From positions 1 through 19,987 of the forward strand of contig JAEZHT010000068.1 of the NCBI GenBank assembly GCA_023436805.1: 19,987 bases of DNA, read 5' to 3'. The DNA comes from Bacillota bacterium (GTDB taxonomy: Bacteria; Bacillota_I; Bacilli_A; Acholeplasmatales; UBA5453). The position numbers and the translations under genes were made by a program. Positions 19,979 to 19,987 of the stretch are shown piece by piece (position 1 is the first letter of the stretch; every line of letters starts with the position of its first letter). A model generated the notes under the pieces. The model did not search any database. It worked only from the letters and a program-made list of their open reading frames with translations, and was not told the origin of the DNA.

Positions 19979-19987
19979 CTCTAAATA

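Noticed and set aside
1..19987. Mycoplasma-type genetic code (TGA as Trp)
   Set aside because: Multiple genes end at TGA within tight ATGA overlaps and Trp is written TGG, so the standard bacterial code applies.

Overview
The window looks like a chromosomal stretch from a low-GC Gram-positive lineage in the Bacillota/Mollicutes sphere. An Acholeplasmatales or Izemoplasmatales-like organism is my best guess, but I cannot assign a species. The evidence is an AT-rich but not extreme composition, strong GGAGG-type ribosome binding sites, sigma-A-type promoters, short intergenic gaps and many simple hairpin/U-tract terminators. TGA is a real stop here: several genes end in TGA inside ATGA start/stop overlaps, so the Mycoplasma genetic code does not apply.

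Layout from left to right. (1) 1-1690, plus strand: the 3' part of a sensor histidine kinase, then a small lipoprotein whose promoter carries an 11-bp-period direct repeat of response-regulator type. (2) 1695-4584, minus strand: a translationally coupled trio of GPH-type MFS transporter, PlsC-like acyltransferase with a zinc-ribbon tail, and DUF1801 protein. (3) 4672-6984, minus strand: separately transcribed HlyC/CorC-type membrane protein, a HesB/IscA-like protein with a Cys/His-repeat tail, and an SRPBCC protein. (4) 7135-7920, plus strand: RluF-type pseudouridine synthase. (5) 7950-11207, minus strand: an operon of BaiN/HI0933-type flavoprotein, TfoX-N protein, membrane diguanylate cyclase and a small HMA-like protein, followed by an orphan gene fragment. 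(6) 11446-12339, plus strand: TrhO. (7) 12344-12850: a decayed patch with a PfkB-kinase pseudogene next to the right end of an IS200/IS605-family (tnpB/omegaRNA) element. (8) 12851-15470: a small membrane protein on minus, then a plus-strand operon of Gfo/Idh/MocA oxidoreductase, membrane protein and EstD-like esterase. (9) 15495-19521, minus strand: an operon gpx - ohrR - ribD - ribBA-like - HAD phosphatase. (10) 19619-19978: a membrane protein at the right edge.

The most interesting locus is the last operon. Glutathione peroxidase and an OhrR-type peroxide-sensing repressor head one tight transcription unit with riboflavin-pathway genes. An OhrR-type inverted repeat lies over the start region of the single visible promoter, so the rib genes are predicted to be peroxide-inducible. 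In the RibBA protein the GTP cyclohydrolase II half looks intact. The DHBP synthase half has lost essentially every catalytic residue that I can align from memory. No ribE or ribH is present, and a HAD phosphatase ends the operon. As it stands the unit could make 5-amino-6-ribitylaminouracil but neither the four-carbon unit nor lumazine. This is either a split riboflavin pathway or an unrecognised peroxide-linked use of the pyrimidine intermediate.

Other points of note are the IscA-like protein with five CxC(G/K)HxH repeats, the decayed TnpB-type guide-RNA end abutting its own target gene, a 23-bp repeat found twice just downstream of minus-strand hairpins, and the transporter/acyltransferase pair that suggests lysolipid salvage.
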